From assembly GCA_035048495.1 (NCBI GenBank), contig CM068545.1, positions 12,731,702-12,795,701 of the forward strand: DNA of 64,000 nucleotides. Reading direction: 5' to 3'. Made by a program: the position numbers and the translations under genes. This DNA comes from Euptelea pleiosperma (taxonomy: Eukaryota > Streptophyta > Magnoliopsida > Ranunculales > Eupteleaceae). Positions 38,161-51,342 of this stretch are shown one piece after another; the first letter of the stretch is position 1; every line of letters starts with the position of its first letter. Under the pieces are notes generated by a model. It was not told the origin of the DNA and did no database searches. It saw only the letters and a program-made list of their open reading frames with translations.

Positions 38161-39872
38161 GTGAGAAGAGATGGGTATGGATCAAGCATACACCCAATGC
38201 ACCTCATTGTAGGACAGCCTTGATCCAACAATTAGCGTTTCCTGTTTGTTGTGCTTTTTCAGATATGGTATAAGAAAGGAGAAGCCTAACACGTGGATTA
38301 TCCAGATCAATGATTGTACGTGGCACGTGCATGACGTAAGACCCGGAAATGGGTGAGAAATCTTGGGGAAAAGAGTGCAGATTTGGTAGATATGGAAACA
38401 CTAGAGGTGGGCTGAGGTGAAGAACATCTTGCTCTAAGATAAATTGCATAGGACGTATAAGGGACAGTCGATTGAGATGGTTTGGTCATGTACAACGAAG
38501 AACAATGACAGCACCAGTGAAGAAGAATGTGCATGTCGAAGGGTCTAAAAGGGCAAGTGGAAGGCCAAAATGGATGTTGATCAAGGTTTTAAGAGGAGAT
38601 TTTTAGAAACTCTCCTTAACGGAAGAAATGACTATAGATATCAAGGAAAAGTTGACCATGATACGAAGGAAAAGTTGAGATTTATTTTAGAACTGTTTGT
38701 TGTTGCAATACCACATGTCACATATTATTTCCTTTGCCCATTAAGAGGCACATTGACAATTTTGGTTGCAATTTCAAATCAGGTGTAAGAACATCAATAA
38801 AGGCCGGATTTTCCCGGCTCAGAGAAATACATTTAGAAGTGAAGATCCATCTTTTGACAGTGTACGAAGCTTGCTTCATATATTTTGTATTTTTCTAGAC
38901 AACAGGACTTTTACATTGCTGAATGTCAGGTACCAATTGACTGCTGGGTCCTACGCCCAAGTTCCCAACCCTCTTTATACCTACACATTACCATTGTATT
39001 GGGTCAACTAAAGAGATTTCTATGCCAAAAATCAACCTAATGAGGTGGTCTGAGTCTTATGGATGATGACGACCATCCATAAAGCCATAGAGGCATGGAC
39101 ACATGGCATGCGGGACTGTGACCCATCCTACAAATGAGACCAATCTAGTAGATATCCTTAGATGAAAAAATGAACTTAATTAGATAATTTTAACCATCTA
39201 ATCTTAAGGATCCATTTTGGACCATTCATTAAATTTTTCCCATGGTCCAAATAAATGCAATATAGATCGGACTCTTGCAATCATCTTATCATCTTGACTT
39301 TTGGCCTACATCTCCTTTGTGGGACCCAACATTTTGTAGGCCCCCAAATCCCTGCTTGACTTCACAGGTCCTTAATATATGGTTCACTTGTCTATGATAC
39401 TCAAGATTCCAGATTTACCCTGCCATCTTGACAACAGCCAAACAAGCTCTGGTGGCTATTCTGATCGAACCATGATCTGATTAGACATGGGACAATGTCC
39501 AAGTCGTGTGATGCTCAAACCATGTACAAAATTGCTCTTTTGAGTTGTCAAACTTGATCAAGCCGCGTATGGAATTGCACTTCAACCTGAGGCTCAAATT
39601 GGGGTCGAGTATGTGAATCAATCGGATGGCATTTGCAGCTTCAACCTTGAGATCATGACTTTGATCCCAGCTTATCTACTGTAAAATCATCTTAAAAATA
39701 AAACAAGATTGTCTGAGTTAAAGGGAAAAACAAATAAATTCTTCAATACAAAAATAAAAGAAAATAAAATGGTAACTCAGTTTATGGCAGGCTCTGCAAG
39801 TCTCCCAGAATGAACTATTTTGTCCATTAAAGAGAGACAAAATGAGGATATAAACTGAGAGATACCTACAAA
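38161..39872. other. intergenic between convergent PPR and PIG-F genes
   Basis: The 3' flanks of both genes. It holds an RTE-type LINE fossil at 38439-38606 and otherwise no recognisable gene. AATAAA at 38796-38801 is a possible poly(A) signal, but it lies more than 600 nt beyond the PPR stop. Confidence 0.5.
38439..38606 (+). pseudogene. RTE-type LINE remnant
   Basis: The frame reads RLRWFGHVQRRTMTAPVKKN, then EGSKRASGRPKWMLIKVLRG, then a stop. The RLRWFGHVQRR...GRPK block is the conserved C-terminal part of plant RTE/BovB-like LINE polyproteins. Only this end survives. Confidence 0.75.
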
Positions 39873-42800
39873 TTAGTCTCCTTTAACATGCTGTCGTCTT
39901 CCGCCAACCATAAGTATGAACCCTAAAGATGCCACCATTCCGACCAAATACCCGATCACTGCTCCATAACTGACGCAAACTGGCCATTCCTACAAATGGA
40001 ACTATAAAATCATTCAAACTAGAGAATAAAAAGAGCAACCAATAACTGAACTTTGAGTAAAGGTTGGAAAACTTGGTGGGGTCGATTTGTGACCTGACAG
40101 AGTCGAGTAATATTTAAGCCAGCTGATTCAAATAATCAGTGGAATTGGAAACGGTTAAAAAATGCTGTCACTTCACCAAATTTTATGAGTTCTTCATGAT
40201 TGGATGACCCCAAGTCAAAAGTATCTCGTTCAGTAATTAATTTTTTTATAGAAGAGAATCCCATGGCTGGCACGGTTTTATTTTATAATTTTTTAGGAAC
40301 TACAATCATGGTTTAACATAAACGGCTGTTGCTTACACAAAAAAACATAAATAACGCCTGTAATAATGGTAATGCCCCAACCCTGTTACATTATTTCAAA
40401 AATAACGCCCAAATCCAAAAAAAAAAAAACAGGATTAGCGTTATAACGGAAATAACAGCCATTATTAAAAAAACCTTATTTTACCAAAAAATAATGTTCC
40501 AACTGTTTTTCTGACTCAAATGTGACTGATGTAACCTGTTAGTACGGTCATAACAGACCATTTAAAACCTTGATTACAACCACTTTCTCATATTAACTAA
40601 ACATGAAAATAAAATTCACAACTAGTCCAAGTTACAGAGTTGACACGCCAGGGTCAAGTTTTCTGTAACCAGACAAGTAGAGACCAAGTCATGGGTTTCC
40701 CAACCTTAATTAAATTCGGAACGTATAAGGCATCATAGAGCTAATTTGACCAGATAAACAATCAGTTCTTTATTCATTAGTAAACATTTATAACAGTTGC
40801 AAGAGATCACTAAAAGTGTTACACTTCTTTGAATGCTATTATATCACTTGACAAATCCCTACATTTTATCCCTGAATTTGTACTTTTTTTTATTGCATAT
40901 CAAATCATTATATCATAGACTTTTAAAGCTTATTTGTTTTTTTCATAAGACAAACAGTAGCATGGCAGACACCACTTTCCACGTTTTATAGTGACTTGAC
41001 TTTCACCTAGATATTGTGCATGTTATCTGCATCAAATCCACATCAATTGTTCATGTTCACTAAAAAACCCATTACGGGTACTACTTTTAAACTCATCATT
41101 AGGACCTTTTCTCATCTAATGTATGTGCAAGAAATGAGACAGTCGTCTGTTGTCTGGTTGACAAAGCCCAGTCTTGGTTACATTTACCACTATAGTTGGA
41201 TAGTGTCAATAGGTGCTCTTCACACAACCTTGGAATACATTCAACTTTCCTACCTGTTGTCTGAAAGTGACATCGGCACGATGTAGGCTAAGTTTCTGAT
41301 ATCTTGGTATAAGACTACAAATAGGCCAGCAATCCAGTGGAGTACAGTCAACTCGGGCAAATTTGGTCAACTAGGATAAGTTGCATAAAAAAGAGGACAT
41401 ATTGAGGAGTACTTACCTAAAAAATAGAAGATATTGAGAAGAGATCCGTAAATGAGAGAAAGAGAGATTGTGGGAGAGATTTAGGGGAGAATGGTATAAT
41501 AAATTTACTGATGACATCAGCATGACACCACTGGTTGAAGAGTTCAAACCAGAACCAGGTTTGAAAACATTGGTTACAATAGCTCAAGTCATTTAATACT
41601 AATCGGAGTAAAACTAGGGCAAGTATTTGGTACTACCAAAAACTAACAATGAGCAATCAGCCATGAAGGCCTGAACACATAAAGAACAATTCAAAGAGAT
41701 GAACATCACCTGCCATGGCCTTTCCCAATCAAGTGGCATAGGCCAAGCCCCAAGCCACGCCCCGATAACAGCTCCATGTGCCGGTATACAGATCATATAA
41801 TCAATAATTCCAATTGGCCTGAGACCGAAGTACATAATCCATCATAAACCAGCATACAATAAACAATAACTGACTATGACAGGAATATAAGTGCAAAACA
41901 ATCATTCAGCATTCTAAAAATTTATTAATTAGACCATATTACTTGGCATCTATGGCTTATCACATGGAGATAAAGCACCAGAGAATATGGAAACACTTAC
42001 TTGGTATGTGCGAATAGATGTTGCCAATCTTTCCATGATGACCCAAAAACACAAGCAGCAGGGACAAACTGCAAAAACACCCAGTAGGTTTGAAATTGAC
42101 TTCACTAACCTAAGTAACAAGGACATCATGTTGGACATGATAAACCCACAAAACTAAACTTGAAATGCTTTCAGAAAACATAATATTTGAAAATTATAGT
42201 AAGGCAGATATGTCTATAGTCTTAAAACACAATAAACATCAAGAACTATGATAAAAAAAAATGTACTTGACAAATATTGAAAACCATGAAAGATATAGAG
42301 ACAAATTGACAAGTTTCTCATTCTTATGATTACACGAGTTGAGAGCCACTATGCATCACTTGATGAAGCACTATCTAACCTTGAAGTTTTGCGTTTGATA
42401 GAGGGTGGCTCAACACTACTAACAGTAAAAGAGAGAAAACTCCTTCCCTCTATGCTAACTTGTACTTGAGCTAATACTTAAGGCTATATTGGCCTATCAA
42501 TTTTTTTTCACTAAAAGCCCCACAAACAAAGTAACAAGTTCTTGCCCTTGACTCTTGAAATGTCCAAGGATTAACCCACAAGATCAAACATTCCATTTAA
42601 GTTCTATAAACTTCTAATTAACTGAAAAACATTGCAAGAAAGCAATAGAGCCAGATAAAATAAAGGAATGCAATAGATACTCACAGTGAACAATGACATG
42701 AGAAGTGACCAGTTCACAGTCTTTGTTAAGTAGCTGTGTCCAAAACAAAGTGTACAAACCTTAATACATGATGGTAGAATACTAGAAATCTTAGTTGTGA

Positions 42801-43647
42801 TTGTGGTGGCGCACAAATAACGTCACTTACTGAATCCCTATCGGTGCGCCCAATATAATAGCTCCAAAGGCCATTAACAGACCCCCTGCAAAGTAGAAGT
42901 CGTTCAAGTTAGGCTTTGTTAACTTTTAAGCATGAGGAATTGGGGCAAACCTTGTTACATTGAAGGTAAGTACAGAGGGCAGAATAACTGCTAGAATAAA
43001 TATCTATTTACATCACAGCCATCATCAAATCATACATTTAGTACTTTTGTCAAACAAATCATGTGGATATATGTGATCGTTTTCTATTGCATTCAGCTCG
43101 AATTATCGAAATGTTGAACATTTGCATTTGAATCAAATTATATAGAAAAAGCTCTGAAATAATTCCAAACAAAAGAGTTGAGAACTTGAGACCCACCGGC
43201 AGGAAGGCCGAGTACTCCTCGTCCGACCGCGTACCAGAACTGTTAATAAATAATTCAAATTGGGAACACAAACAAATTAAGAAATAAATAATCAAAACCA
43301 ATATGAGTTCAGTTTGAGTTACCGAGCATTGTTCGGGATCTTGTCGAAGGGAACTGTAACATAAGATCAAGATCGGGCTCCCGACAACCTTCACAATAAA
43401 TAAAAGTTACAAAATTAAAATCAGATTTTTTGACGAAAGGATGGGGGAAAAAAAAGATCAAATGGAGACGGTGATTGGTTACCCAGATGAGACGGATGGT
43501 TTGAACTGGATCTGAGATGAGATTGATACCGTAGACGTTGTGGGCCACCCAAAATGCTGCTACTAACCCTAAACCACTGACCAAATGTAACAGAAACGCC
43601 TCCGAAACCGATACGGAGGAAGCTTGATTCGTCTTCATCTTCCCCAT
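39873..43647 (-). CDS. PIG-F, GPI-anchor ethanolamine-phosphate transferase subunit
   Basis: PIG-F stabilises the ER enzymes (PIG-O, PIG-G) that add ethanolamine phosphate to the GPI anchor. Coding exons on the complement: 43483-43647, 43323-43388, 43197-43239, 42831-42885, 42685-42733, 42001-42068, 41710-41818, 39873-39989. They total 672 nt, 223 aa; all junctions are GT-AG and in phase. The protein is hydrophobic with several membrane segments, for example SEAFLLHLVSGLGLVAAFWV (exon 1), GLLMAFGAIILGAPIG (exon 4), VNWSLLMSLFT (exon 5) and AVIGYLVGMVASLGFILMV (exon 8). The hallmark GAWLGAWPMPLDWERPWQEW spans exons 7-8. It ends GGRRQHVKGD with a basic C-terminus. The closest Arabidopsis relative by memory is At1g16040. 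The first ATG (MGKMKTNQ) was taken; the second (MKTNQ, 43638) matches relatives better. Intron 7 carries a hAT MITE. Confidence 0.92.
40307..40572. repeat. hAT-type MITE in PIG-F intron 7
   Basis: Begins CATGGTTTAACATAAACGG and ends CCATTTAAAACCTTG, inverted to each other. Flanks ACTACAAT and ATTACAAC agree at six of eight bases, fitting a worn 8-bp TSD. Interior carries the family's GTTATAACGG/CCGTTATAA palindromes. Confidence 0.65.
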
Positions 43648-44015
43648 TTTCCCTGCTTGACAACAAATCTTCTAATTACAGTATTTCACGCTCTATAGTT
43701 GTTACTCGATAAATTTGTTGATGTGGAGCAATTTTTCTGTAAAGCTATGGACCCAATCAGCTGCAGCCACCCGCACATAGCAAGGTGGCGAAACTTAATT
43801 GGGTCCAGACGCTCTATATATATATATATAAAATTCTGCTTATTGAATTTAGAGACCTTAACAATAAAGGGAGTAGATTTATTTGCACTCATGGGCAATA
43901 TTGGTTCAACTTGAGACTCTATCTCAATGTCAAAATGAGGGGTAGAATTTAGAAGAATTTGTACATCATCAATAACATCATTGTAAAGGTTAAAGATGGA
44001 GGGTCCCAGAAAATC
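43648..44015. other. upstream region of PIG-F gene
   Basis: Promoter side of the minus-strand PIG-F gene. (TA)n at about 43816-43830. No TATA box, gene or mobile element could be assigned. Confidence 0.35.
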
Positions 44016-44209
44016 GAGAAAATTTTTTAAGCATTGGATTTATGAAGCAGCGAAGCAGTGGCCAATCAGATGGCGTCACAACCAGTTGTTGCTTCTGACA
44101 AACCCAAAAATGCTTTTTGAAAAGTAGGTTGTGGCGTTATGTGATTGGCCACTGCTTCGCTGCTTCAAAAACCCACTACTTCAAAAACCCACTACTTCAA
44201 AATTTTCTC
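44016..44209. mobile_element. 194-bp foldback MITE, 9-bp TSD
   Basis: An exact direct repeat CAGAAAATC flanks it (44007-44015, 44210-44218). The element starts GAGAAAATTTT and ends AAAATTTTCTC. Its arms of roughly 70-80 bp are complementary (GAAGCAGCGAAGCAGTGGCC on the left, GGCCACTGCTTCGCTGCTTC on the right) around a loop of about 45 bases. Long arms plus a 9-bp TSD suggest a Mutator-derived foldback. The right arm has a short internal duplication (AAAACCCACTACTTC twice). Confidence 0.88.
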
Positions 44210-44647
44210 CAGAAAATCATGCAAAAAATATGTCCTCCCTAAAGTCTGTCATCATCATAATAATCAGAACAAGCTTCAAAATGGGTCAAACAATTTCATT
44301 AAGATGCATTATTTTGCACAATAATTTTTAAATATTCATCTGCATGCATCTCAATATCCTCTTGGTGAGGAAAAAATTGACTGAGGGGTGATGATTAATT
44401 ACGTAAAAATCATCACCCTTATCATTATTAAATATTACGATTTCTTCATTGTCCATATTATTCAAGAACAATGCAATTGTACTTACTGAAACTCGAATAA
44501 CTTGCATAACTGTTTGATTGATGATAGATTGACTATGTAGGAATGCTTCTAACATCTCCTCTAGGTCTTCTCTAAAAGGGGTATATAAGATGTACAAGAA
44601 GAAGACCTTGTAGGATTGTTAAAATTTTGTCAATTTTTAAATTAAAA
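44210..44647. other. intergenic
   Basis: AT-rich. A minus-strand frame at 44328-44597 shows no recognised family and is not called a gene. Confidence 0.35.
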
Positions 44648-46710
44648 CTAGTGTTTGCCCAGTATTCGATTTTCTAAAATATTTTTTGTAAAAAATAATT
44701 CCACATCAGTTTTAAGAAATTTTTTTGTAGAAAATAAAATTAAGTATGAAAAATAAACTTATAATTGATGTATGTAGAAAAATGCATGACATCAGCCTTT
44801 CGTATTATAAAAAAATACTTTGGTATTTAGTAGCTTGAGTTGATATATTTTTTGTGCCAAGATGCATTTTAATACAAAAAATGTTTTGTCTATAATATTA
44901 TAATTCAACGTTATAAAAAATATCTCCTAAGTTCCTAATTAACTTGCCCATGTTTGTGCACATAGTATTAAAAAAAAATTATTGTAAAAAGATATTATTT
45001 ATTAGACTTTGCTAGTAATAGAAATCGTATTCATTGGATTCTCTATAATTACTTTAAAGAACAAAATATAATTAATCGACTTTATTAATTTCAAAAAAGT
45101 CTTAAAACTTTCCTTACCTATTAGTTTTAAATAGTGAGTAAAAATTTTGGAATTTCTTGGATTTCTATTTCAGTTTCGCTCAAAACTCCATATTATTCTT
45201 CTAATTCTCTGTGTCGTGCTCTATTTCTCTCCTTAAATTTCATTCATTTTCTAAAACAACTCAATTTCCTAAAAAATCTCCTCTTTAAATGGTTCTTCCA
45301 TTTTTTAAATAACTCTCTTTCCTAAAAAAATATCGTCTTGAAAGGGTCAGAATTATGCTTGGTGGCGGATTGAATAGAATGAGAGAAAGAGATATAGACG
45401 TTTAGAAAGACTTTAGTGACGTTTTCATAGTGACTTTGAGGATTAGCGCATTGTTATCAACGTTTAGACAATTCTCAAAAGTGTCTAGAGACCAATGACA
45501 AATTCTTTGGTGTCATATCACACCAAAAGAGTAGATCTACATGAGATAGTATGTGAGACCTACATGAGATGATAACAATTTCATATCCAATAAGAAAAAA
45601 ATGGATCAACAAACAAAGAATAAGAAGAAGAAAATACTTTGATCAACCCATTAATGTAAATAAACACTACGATCCCTAAAAAGATTGAGCTACGTTGAGG
45701 AGAGTATATTGTGACGTTCTTCCTGGATCTTTAACTTTTGCCCCAAGGTGGTTGTTTGCAGTATTATTTTGATTTTCCTGTGATATATTCGTCACATAGA
45801 TATATCTTCTACTATTGAACCCATATGATAATATTTTCAGGTGATTTTCTGCCATTGCAAAGCTCGTTTTAAATTGAAATGAGCTTATAACGTGTTTGGC
45901 TATATCATCCCAACTAAGATAGCTCTATACAAACGACAAAATAGATGAAGAATAAAAAAATGATTAAAGCCAAATGAAATGGTAGCTTTCAATTAGATCA
46001 ATAAACTACCTAACAATTCAAACCCTAAAAAATCATTAAAAAACCCCAAAATAAATAATAATTCCTCCTCAACCACCTTTTCTTCTTTTTCTTCATTGTC
46101 TTCTTTTTCTTCTCTAGTCTCTCACTTCTAACGCCTTTCTTACAACCATCCTTCATGGCTCTACACTTATATAGCTATAAGCATAGAAATGTGGAGCGTT
46201 TCAATTTATGAGAATTTTGATCTTGTTTTGGAATTGAGAGAAGGATTGGAGTTTTTGAAATGTATTTGGAAGAATAAGGAGATGGTATTTAAAAATTAAT
46301 GGGGAGAATGACGTAATTAATGCATTAGTTTTGGAAACAAATCAAAATAAATTTCTTAATGCATTGTTGAAAATTTAGGAATTAATGAATAAAATAAGGA
46401 GATGGAGAGTTATAGGATTGGAAAGAGAGAAAATGTTTTGGAATTAATTGGAGATGTGAGAGAATTTAAGAATTAATGAAAAAATTAAATAGAGGGAGAG
46501 TGACAGGATTGGAAAGAGAGATGTTGGTTTTGGAAACAAACCAAAATAGATTTCTTAATGCATTATTGAAAATTTAGGAATTAATAAATGAAATAAGGAG
46601 ATGGAGAGTGAGAGGATTGAAAAGAGAGATGTTTTGTGCAGGGGTGTTTTTGGGATAAACTAAAAAATTGGAGAAAACGCCACCTTAGTAGGGTCGAGCT
46701 TTAGTATAAA
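44648..46710 (-). mobile_element. Helitron-like element (C), decayed
   Basis: On the minus strand the 5' end at 46710 reads TTTATACTAAAGCTCGACCC after an A. It matches Helitron D's start (TCTATACTAAAGCTCGGCAC) with one change in the usual TC, and continues AAGGTGGCGTTTTCTCC like D. The likely 3' end is CTAG followed by T at 44648, preceded by a worn hairpin (GGGCAAACA). No Rep/helicase; non-autonomous. Confidence 0.45.
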
Positions 46711-46713
46711 TAA

Positions 46714-48023
46714 TTAGTAATGAAAGCCCGTGCTAAAACACGGGTGGAAATAAAAAATACAAACTAACAACAATTAATTTTTATATCTACATCTAATTGT
46801 AGTAGGAAATAATACATAAAAATTGCTTAACTATTCCCTTTCCCTGCATCCTCTCTAAACATGATAAGAAAATGAAAAAAATTGCTAACACCAAAAGAAA
46901 ATAAAAAATAAGTTTTTATAATCTTCATTTTTACATTCAAGCATCGCACAACAGCACATCCACTATGTCCATAATAGCTAGTGACGACCCTTTCATCAGT
47001 TCTCCCCATCTTTATATTATTTTTATTCATAATCCTCTCTTCGTCATCTTCAACAACATCCCCTTAGCCTGTAAAACATGATAAGAAAATAAAAAAAGGG
47101 CTAACAATGGAAGAAAATAAAAAAATTCATAATCTTCATTTTTACCTTCAAAGATTCATACAATCCTAAAAAATTGAAACCATACGAATAAATAAACAAT
47201 CATTCTAGAGTCTAAACATAAACATGAATGTAAATAATTGAATAACAATTCTTTTAGAGGCCTAAATCAAGTATTTAGCAGAGACAACTCATTGAAGGAA
47301 AAAAAGGTTTTAGAAGAGATGGTAAAGATATCGAACCATATTGGCTTTCTCCTGCTTTTGTGTCTTCGTCATTCGAAGAAGCTCAGTCAGTGAGAGGAAA
47401 TGTGAGATACCTGCCTAAACCCTAATATTTATATATGACCGAATTAATGGCTAATTAAATGAATATTTATTTATTAACGAAATATGGAGAGACATTAGAT
47501 GTCAATAATGGAAGTGATGTTAATGAAAAAAATATTTCAATTGAAATAAAAATAGAATGTTGTGAAAATTGAAGGAAGGAGATGGAAAGCTATTAGAAAG
47601 CCATAATAGAAGCAGTGGTAATGGGATAAACGTTTTGATTGAAACATAAATAGAAGATTGTGAATGTTATGTTTTGAAAAATAAAAGAGTGTTAAAAGAC
47701 ATTGAGAAAGACGAATTTAAGAACGAATGAATAAATAATTTAAGAATGAAAGAGAGAATTAAGGAATAAATAATTGAGATTTTAAAGAAAAATAAATTGA
47801 GTTGGTTAGAAAGTCTAAAAAGTCCTTAATATTTGAGGTGCATTACTTAAAGTATCAAGGGGTGTTTTTGAAAAAGACAAAAAAGATAAGGTAGAGTCAA
47901 GTGGATGAGAGAGGAAAGAGAATTTTAGGTTGTTGACATGGCATTCTACATGAGGAGAGTGCCACGTCAACTTGATGTGGAGGAGAGAGAACGACGCTGC
48001 TCGCTTCTTTGCTATAGTATAGA
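46714..48023 (-). mobile_element. Helitron, non-autonomous (B)
   Basis: On the minus strand it starts A^TCTATACTATAGCAAAG at 48023 and ends at CTAA^T (46714). The terminal hairpin is CCCGTG-TTTTAG-CACGGG, its last base 13 nt before the end. TC start, CTRR end, 3' subterminal hairpin and insertion between A and T are the Helitron hallmarks. Interior 1.3 kb is AT-rich without a transposase. Confidence 0.8.
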
Positions 48024-48277
48024 TATATAGATAGATTGGAACAAGTCTCAGAACTTGAAGGATCATAAGAACATTTGTAAGTGTTCATTACACTTTCTTG
48101 TTCAAATCCCTTCCCATAATTGTAGGGAAAATCTACACATTAAAGTGCATTAAACTCCTTCAATTCTCGGTAATCTTGTAGAGATTTTTTCTTTGGTTTT
48201 CTCATCATTAACACTTCACTTCGATGATTACTATATAGGTAAAATGAGTCATTGCTGTCGGAATCATCAATCTATTA

Positions 48278-50619
48278 TCTATACTAAAGCTCGGCACTGC
48301 TGAGGTGGCGCTTTCTCCATCTTTTTTCCATCAATTTTTCCAAATATACCCTCTTTTTAGTTTTTTCAAAAATAACCCCTTCACACTTGCTTTAATGTTA
48401 CTAAACTACAAGGGTATATTGGACTTTATCTCAACAAAAACCTTTACTCTTCCAACCTCATTGTTCCCAAATGTTTACTCCTATTAAAACCATCTTCATT
48501 AATCCTCTAAAACCCACCCAGCACTGCTGAGGTGGCGATGTTTCTATTTTTTTCAAAAATACCCTTGAACCTTTTTAACATGGGTCAGGTTCGGTGACCA
48601 ACATTTTTGACCAACACCTTGGTGTACCCTCATAGGAGATGAATCAATGGCTGATTTTTGGTGAAGATGATCTATATGGTGAGGAGATCATCCTCACAAA
48701 AATTCAAATCATTTTGATATTCATAGATTGGTTTAGAAGTTGAAGAATTATGGACTGTCGATTTTTACCGTGTAACTTGAAAACCACATTTAACGGGGTT
48801 AGAAATTTCAGAATTGGCTGATTTTTTGTTGGGGTTATCTATATGGTGAGGAGATCATCCTTACCCAAAATCAGCCATTGATTCATCCTCTATGTGGGTC
48901 CACCAAGGTGTTGGTAAAAAATGTTGGTAAGAAATGTTGGTTACCGGAACCCAATCCCTTTAACATCTCCTAAATTCTAAGAAAATCATTTACACTTCAA
49001 AACGGTTCAAAACCCTATTCGTGTTTTTAATTCCAAGATGCATCTTACTCTACAGCATGCACGGCTCCCCAAGATGTCTCTCTATCTCCCCCATTACTCG
49101 TGTTGAACGAAAAATGATTTGATAGTATTTGAACGGTCTCATTCTTGCCTAGCTCTAATCTCTCACATCTCCTACGTCTAAAACTCTAAGTGCTAAATCC
49201 CAAATCGTAATTTTATTTATTTTATTTGTTCTAAATATTGAGCAATATGCGGAGATTTCTGATGCGTCATAAGCCACATACATGAGACATATTCAAACAA
49301 GTCTGCAAATAGAACATTGTTTCAAAGGATTTGACACTGATCATCGCACACTGCTAAGACGATCGAGATTTGGTTTTAAGTGAAGACAATTATACTATAT
49401 GTTGTTCTTTAAAAAAAAAAATTTCCAAAAACTTCACCATTCTTTTTTTATTTTTATAAATAGATCGATAAGATAAAAGAATGGTTGCCATATGCGTCTC
49501 CCATTCTTTTTTTCCTAAGACGTTGTCAACTATTCATCTTCTATCAGGTATTTTTTCTAGATTTTTTTTTTAATTAATTTTAATTTTGATTTGTATTCTA
49601 CTTTATTTTACTTTAGAAATGGAATAGAGATCTTGAATCAAGTGTTTGTGTTTATTGTTTGGGTTGCAATCAAAATGTATATTTAAACTTCGTATATACA
49701 AAAAAAAAAAAATAATAATTGGTTCTAAATAATTTTGGGTGCAATGACTTACTGATGGATTTAAATAGTAGATGGACCTACAATCAACCTGATTAATTGT
49801 TTCTAACCGTTGGATTTAAGTCTTCTATCAATTTTTGTACTGTCATAGGTTTTTATCATTACGCTTGATATCACCATCAGGCTTAATTTTTAGTCTGTAG
49901 GTTCATCTAGAACTTAATTTATGATTATTGTGATATCTAAACGTTGCATTGGCATTGGATTTTGAGGGATTTTATTTTTAAATATATAACTTCTAGAGTT
50001 TACCAATCAATCTAACTTTTTGTGTATGTATCTATCAAGAGGTGTGTGAAGCATCCATGCAGTTTATGGGCCCATCGCCTATAATCTCAAACATGCAACA
50101 TTCTGCAACAAAATTTCTTTCATTTTTCTCTTAATATTATAACCTTTGAAAAGTGTATAAAAAAACTTCATGGTAATTAGCCTAATATTGGTTCTTAGAG
50201 AGAAATAAAGTGCTATTGGAATGCGATTCATCATTGATCTCTAAAAACTGTGTAACATTACGTTTTAGGGGAGATGCACTGATTCTTTAAGGTGCCTATG
50301 TCCTCTCTGACATGGGTCACTAGATGTTAGGGATTAAGATGCCTAAACTAAATGTTCGACAAGTCTATATCTATATATCACCAAATAATAGAAGTGATAT
50401 ATATCATAAAATCATAAAATTTCTTATTTTTAATAGGCGATGCGAGGTGAACGTAAAAGTTTGAATAGGTATAGTCCACGCACATGTACCATTAACACAA
50501 TAATAATTATTTTTTTAACATTATAGAAGTGTCAAAATAAGATATAATTGTTTATACAAAAAAAAAAAAAAACATTCTTTTTACTGTGCCCGTGCTAAGC
50601 ATGGGCTATTGATTCCTAG
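48278..50619 (+). mobile_element. Helitron, non-autonomous (D)
   Basis: Starts A^TCTATACTAAAGCTCGGCAC and ends ATTCCTAG^T. The 3' hairpin GCCCGTGC-TAA-GCATGGGC (50588-50606; 8 bp with one G-T pair) lies 13 nt before the terminus, the same spacing as in Helitron B. 2342 bp. The motif GCACTGCTGAGGTGGCG recurs at about 48521. A foldback element (48585-48965) is nested inside. No Rep/helicase frame. Confidence 0.85.
48585..48965. repeat. foldback repeat, FB2 family, inside Helitron D
   Basis: Left GACCAACATTTTTGACCAAC, then ACACCTTGGTG, and right CCACCAAGGTGTTGGT, then ATGTTGGTTACC, are inverted. Inner arms repeat ATGGTGAGGAGATCATCCT on both sides. Related to 14140-14450 and 31975-32230. Confidence 0.65.
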
Positions 50620-51342
50620 TATAAAGTGAAGCCATGAAATCTAAAAGATCAAAGTAATAAAAAGAATTACTAGAAAGGGAAAGTCTAGGATTTACACAAT
50701 GCATGCACCACCTAGAGGTCAACTATTCTCACAAGTTATCAGGCGAGCTTCCCAATCAACTTGCGGTTGATGCATAGACTTAATTCCATCTACAAAGCAA
50801 AAATATCAAGGAAGTGGAGTGAGATTACCATATGAGCTTGATCAAGGCTCAAAGTGAGCAAAATAAAAAATTTCTCAGAGTTCTGCCTGCTTTCTCACGG
50901 TATATTTGTTCAATAAAGTCAGTCGTGCCTGATTTCTTAAAGAACAACTATGAAGTCCAGACTCAGACATCAAACATTGATGTCCACCCAAGAATATTTT
51001 TTCTTGAAATTGAGGGCTTCAGAACCTCTTAAGAGCACTGACTAGTCCCAGTAGCCACCCCTCCACATGTGCCCAGTGTTTCCGAAAGAGTTGAGGTGGA
51101 TTGGGCCACTTATTGTTATTCCAAGGGTGGCCCCAAAAATAGTTGAACTCGAAGCCTCCTGGTTTCTAGAGCGGAGTCCTAGCCATACATTAAACCCTTG
51201 GGGCTCTACTAAAGAATGTCACGTGGTATAATATTGAGAATGGTCATTGAATGAACAATTCAATAAGAGATCTCTGATAGAATTGGCATTGATATACCAA
51301 GTATCTGTTATTCTCACGATCCCCATTATCCTGCCCTACACC
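50620..51342. other. intergenic; left part of duplicated unit A begins near 50960
   Basis: No gene. From about 50960 (ACATCAAACATTGATGTCCA) the sequence resembles 60565 onward, marking the start of the duplication. Confidence 0.5.

Noticed and set aside
44328..44597. 89-aa minus-strand frame with LEEMLEAFLHSQS
   Set aside because: Looked briefly like a harbinger-type start, but no conserved motif and no partner exons were found.
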